Positions 5,533 to 5,619 of a stretch of 5,619 bases of DNA are shown here, one piece after another (within the stretch, counting starts at the first letter, position 1; every line of letters begins with the position of its first letter). A program made the position numbers and the translations under genes. The notes beneath the pieces are model-generated. The model did no database searches and was not told the origin of the DNA. It worked only from the letters and a program-made list of their open reading frames with translations. The DNA is from Actinomycetota bacterium (GTDB taxonomy: Bacteria > Actinomycetota > Actinomycetes > S36-B12 > UBA5976), in NCBI GenBank assembly GCA_009702945.1, contig WLGZ01000065.1, positions 1 through 5,619 on the forward strand, in the 5' to 3' direction.

Positions 5533-5619
5533 CAACGCCTTAACCATAGCCTTTTGGGAACCTTGAGATCTGGCCTACCGCCTGGAGTAACCTCGATTAG
5601 TACTAAATAGCCAAAGGAA
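5533..5619. promoter_or_regulatory. Upstream region of the ureohydrolase operon; promoter expected but not resolved
   Basis: This non-coding stretch must carry the promoter of the ureohydrolase-dehydrogenase pair unless the operon begins outside the window. On the minus strand TATGGT (5548-5543) could be a -10 box, but no good -35 lies 16-18 bases upstream. A 10-base perfect palindrome, TTAGTACTAA, lies at 5597-5606. On the plus strand TTGAGA (5563-5568) resembles a -35 box, TAACCT (5588-5593) fits TANNNT at a long 19-base spacing, and the window ends in a purine-rich AAAGGAA that could be a ribosome site for a divergent gene just outside. None of these is strong alone. Confidence 0.3.

Overview
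The window looks like ordinary chromosomal DNA from a moderate-GC bacterium, most likely an actinobacterium. The N-terminal peptide of a leucyl-tRNA synthetase-like gene at the left edge looks actinobacterial to me, and GTG starts and a possible leaderless promoter fit that. A small free-living freshwater or marine actinobacterium is my guess from memory of such genomes, not something the sequence proves. I see no insertion sequences, phage genes, CRISPR array, tRNA or rRNA.

Layout from left to right. Bases 1-76 (minus strand) hold the first 25 codons of a gene leaving the window, very probably leuS. A gap of only 28 bases separates it from a divergent plus-strand gene for an EamA/DMT-type membrane transporter (about 105-1034). 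The transporter stop overlaps by 4 bases the stop of a convergent minus-strand block that fills the rest of the window. Read in its direction of transcription, that block is: an atypical ureohydrolase (5521-4619); a PatD-like aldehyde dehydrogenase starting 17 bases later (4601-3171); a strong intrinsic terminator (3158-3119); an ornithine carbamoyltransferase (3097-2099); and an Old Yellow Enzyme-type ene-reductase whose GTG start directly abuts the carbamoyltransferase stop (2098-1031).

The ureohydrolase, aldehyde dehydrogenase and carbamoyltransferase suggest breakdown or recycling of arginine, polyamine or guanidino-compound nitrogen. The ureohydrolase would release a urea-like or formamide-like group, the dehydrogenase would oxidise an aminoaldehyde or guanidinoaldehyde to the acid, and the carbamoyltransferase would link ornithine, citrulline and carbamoyl phosphate. 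The role of the ene-reductase is unclear, although it is probably translated together with the carbamoyltransferase.

The most notable point is the ureohydrolase. It keeps most metal ligands, but the two histidines that align with arginase His101 (metal ligand) and His141 (proton shuttle) are both asparagine. Its substrate therefore cannot be assumed to be agmatine or arginine. No clearly new multi-gene system is visible.
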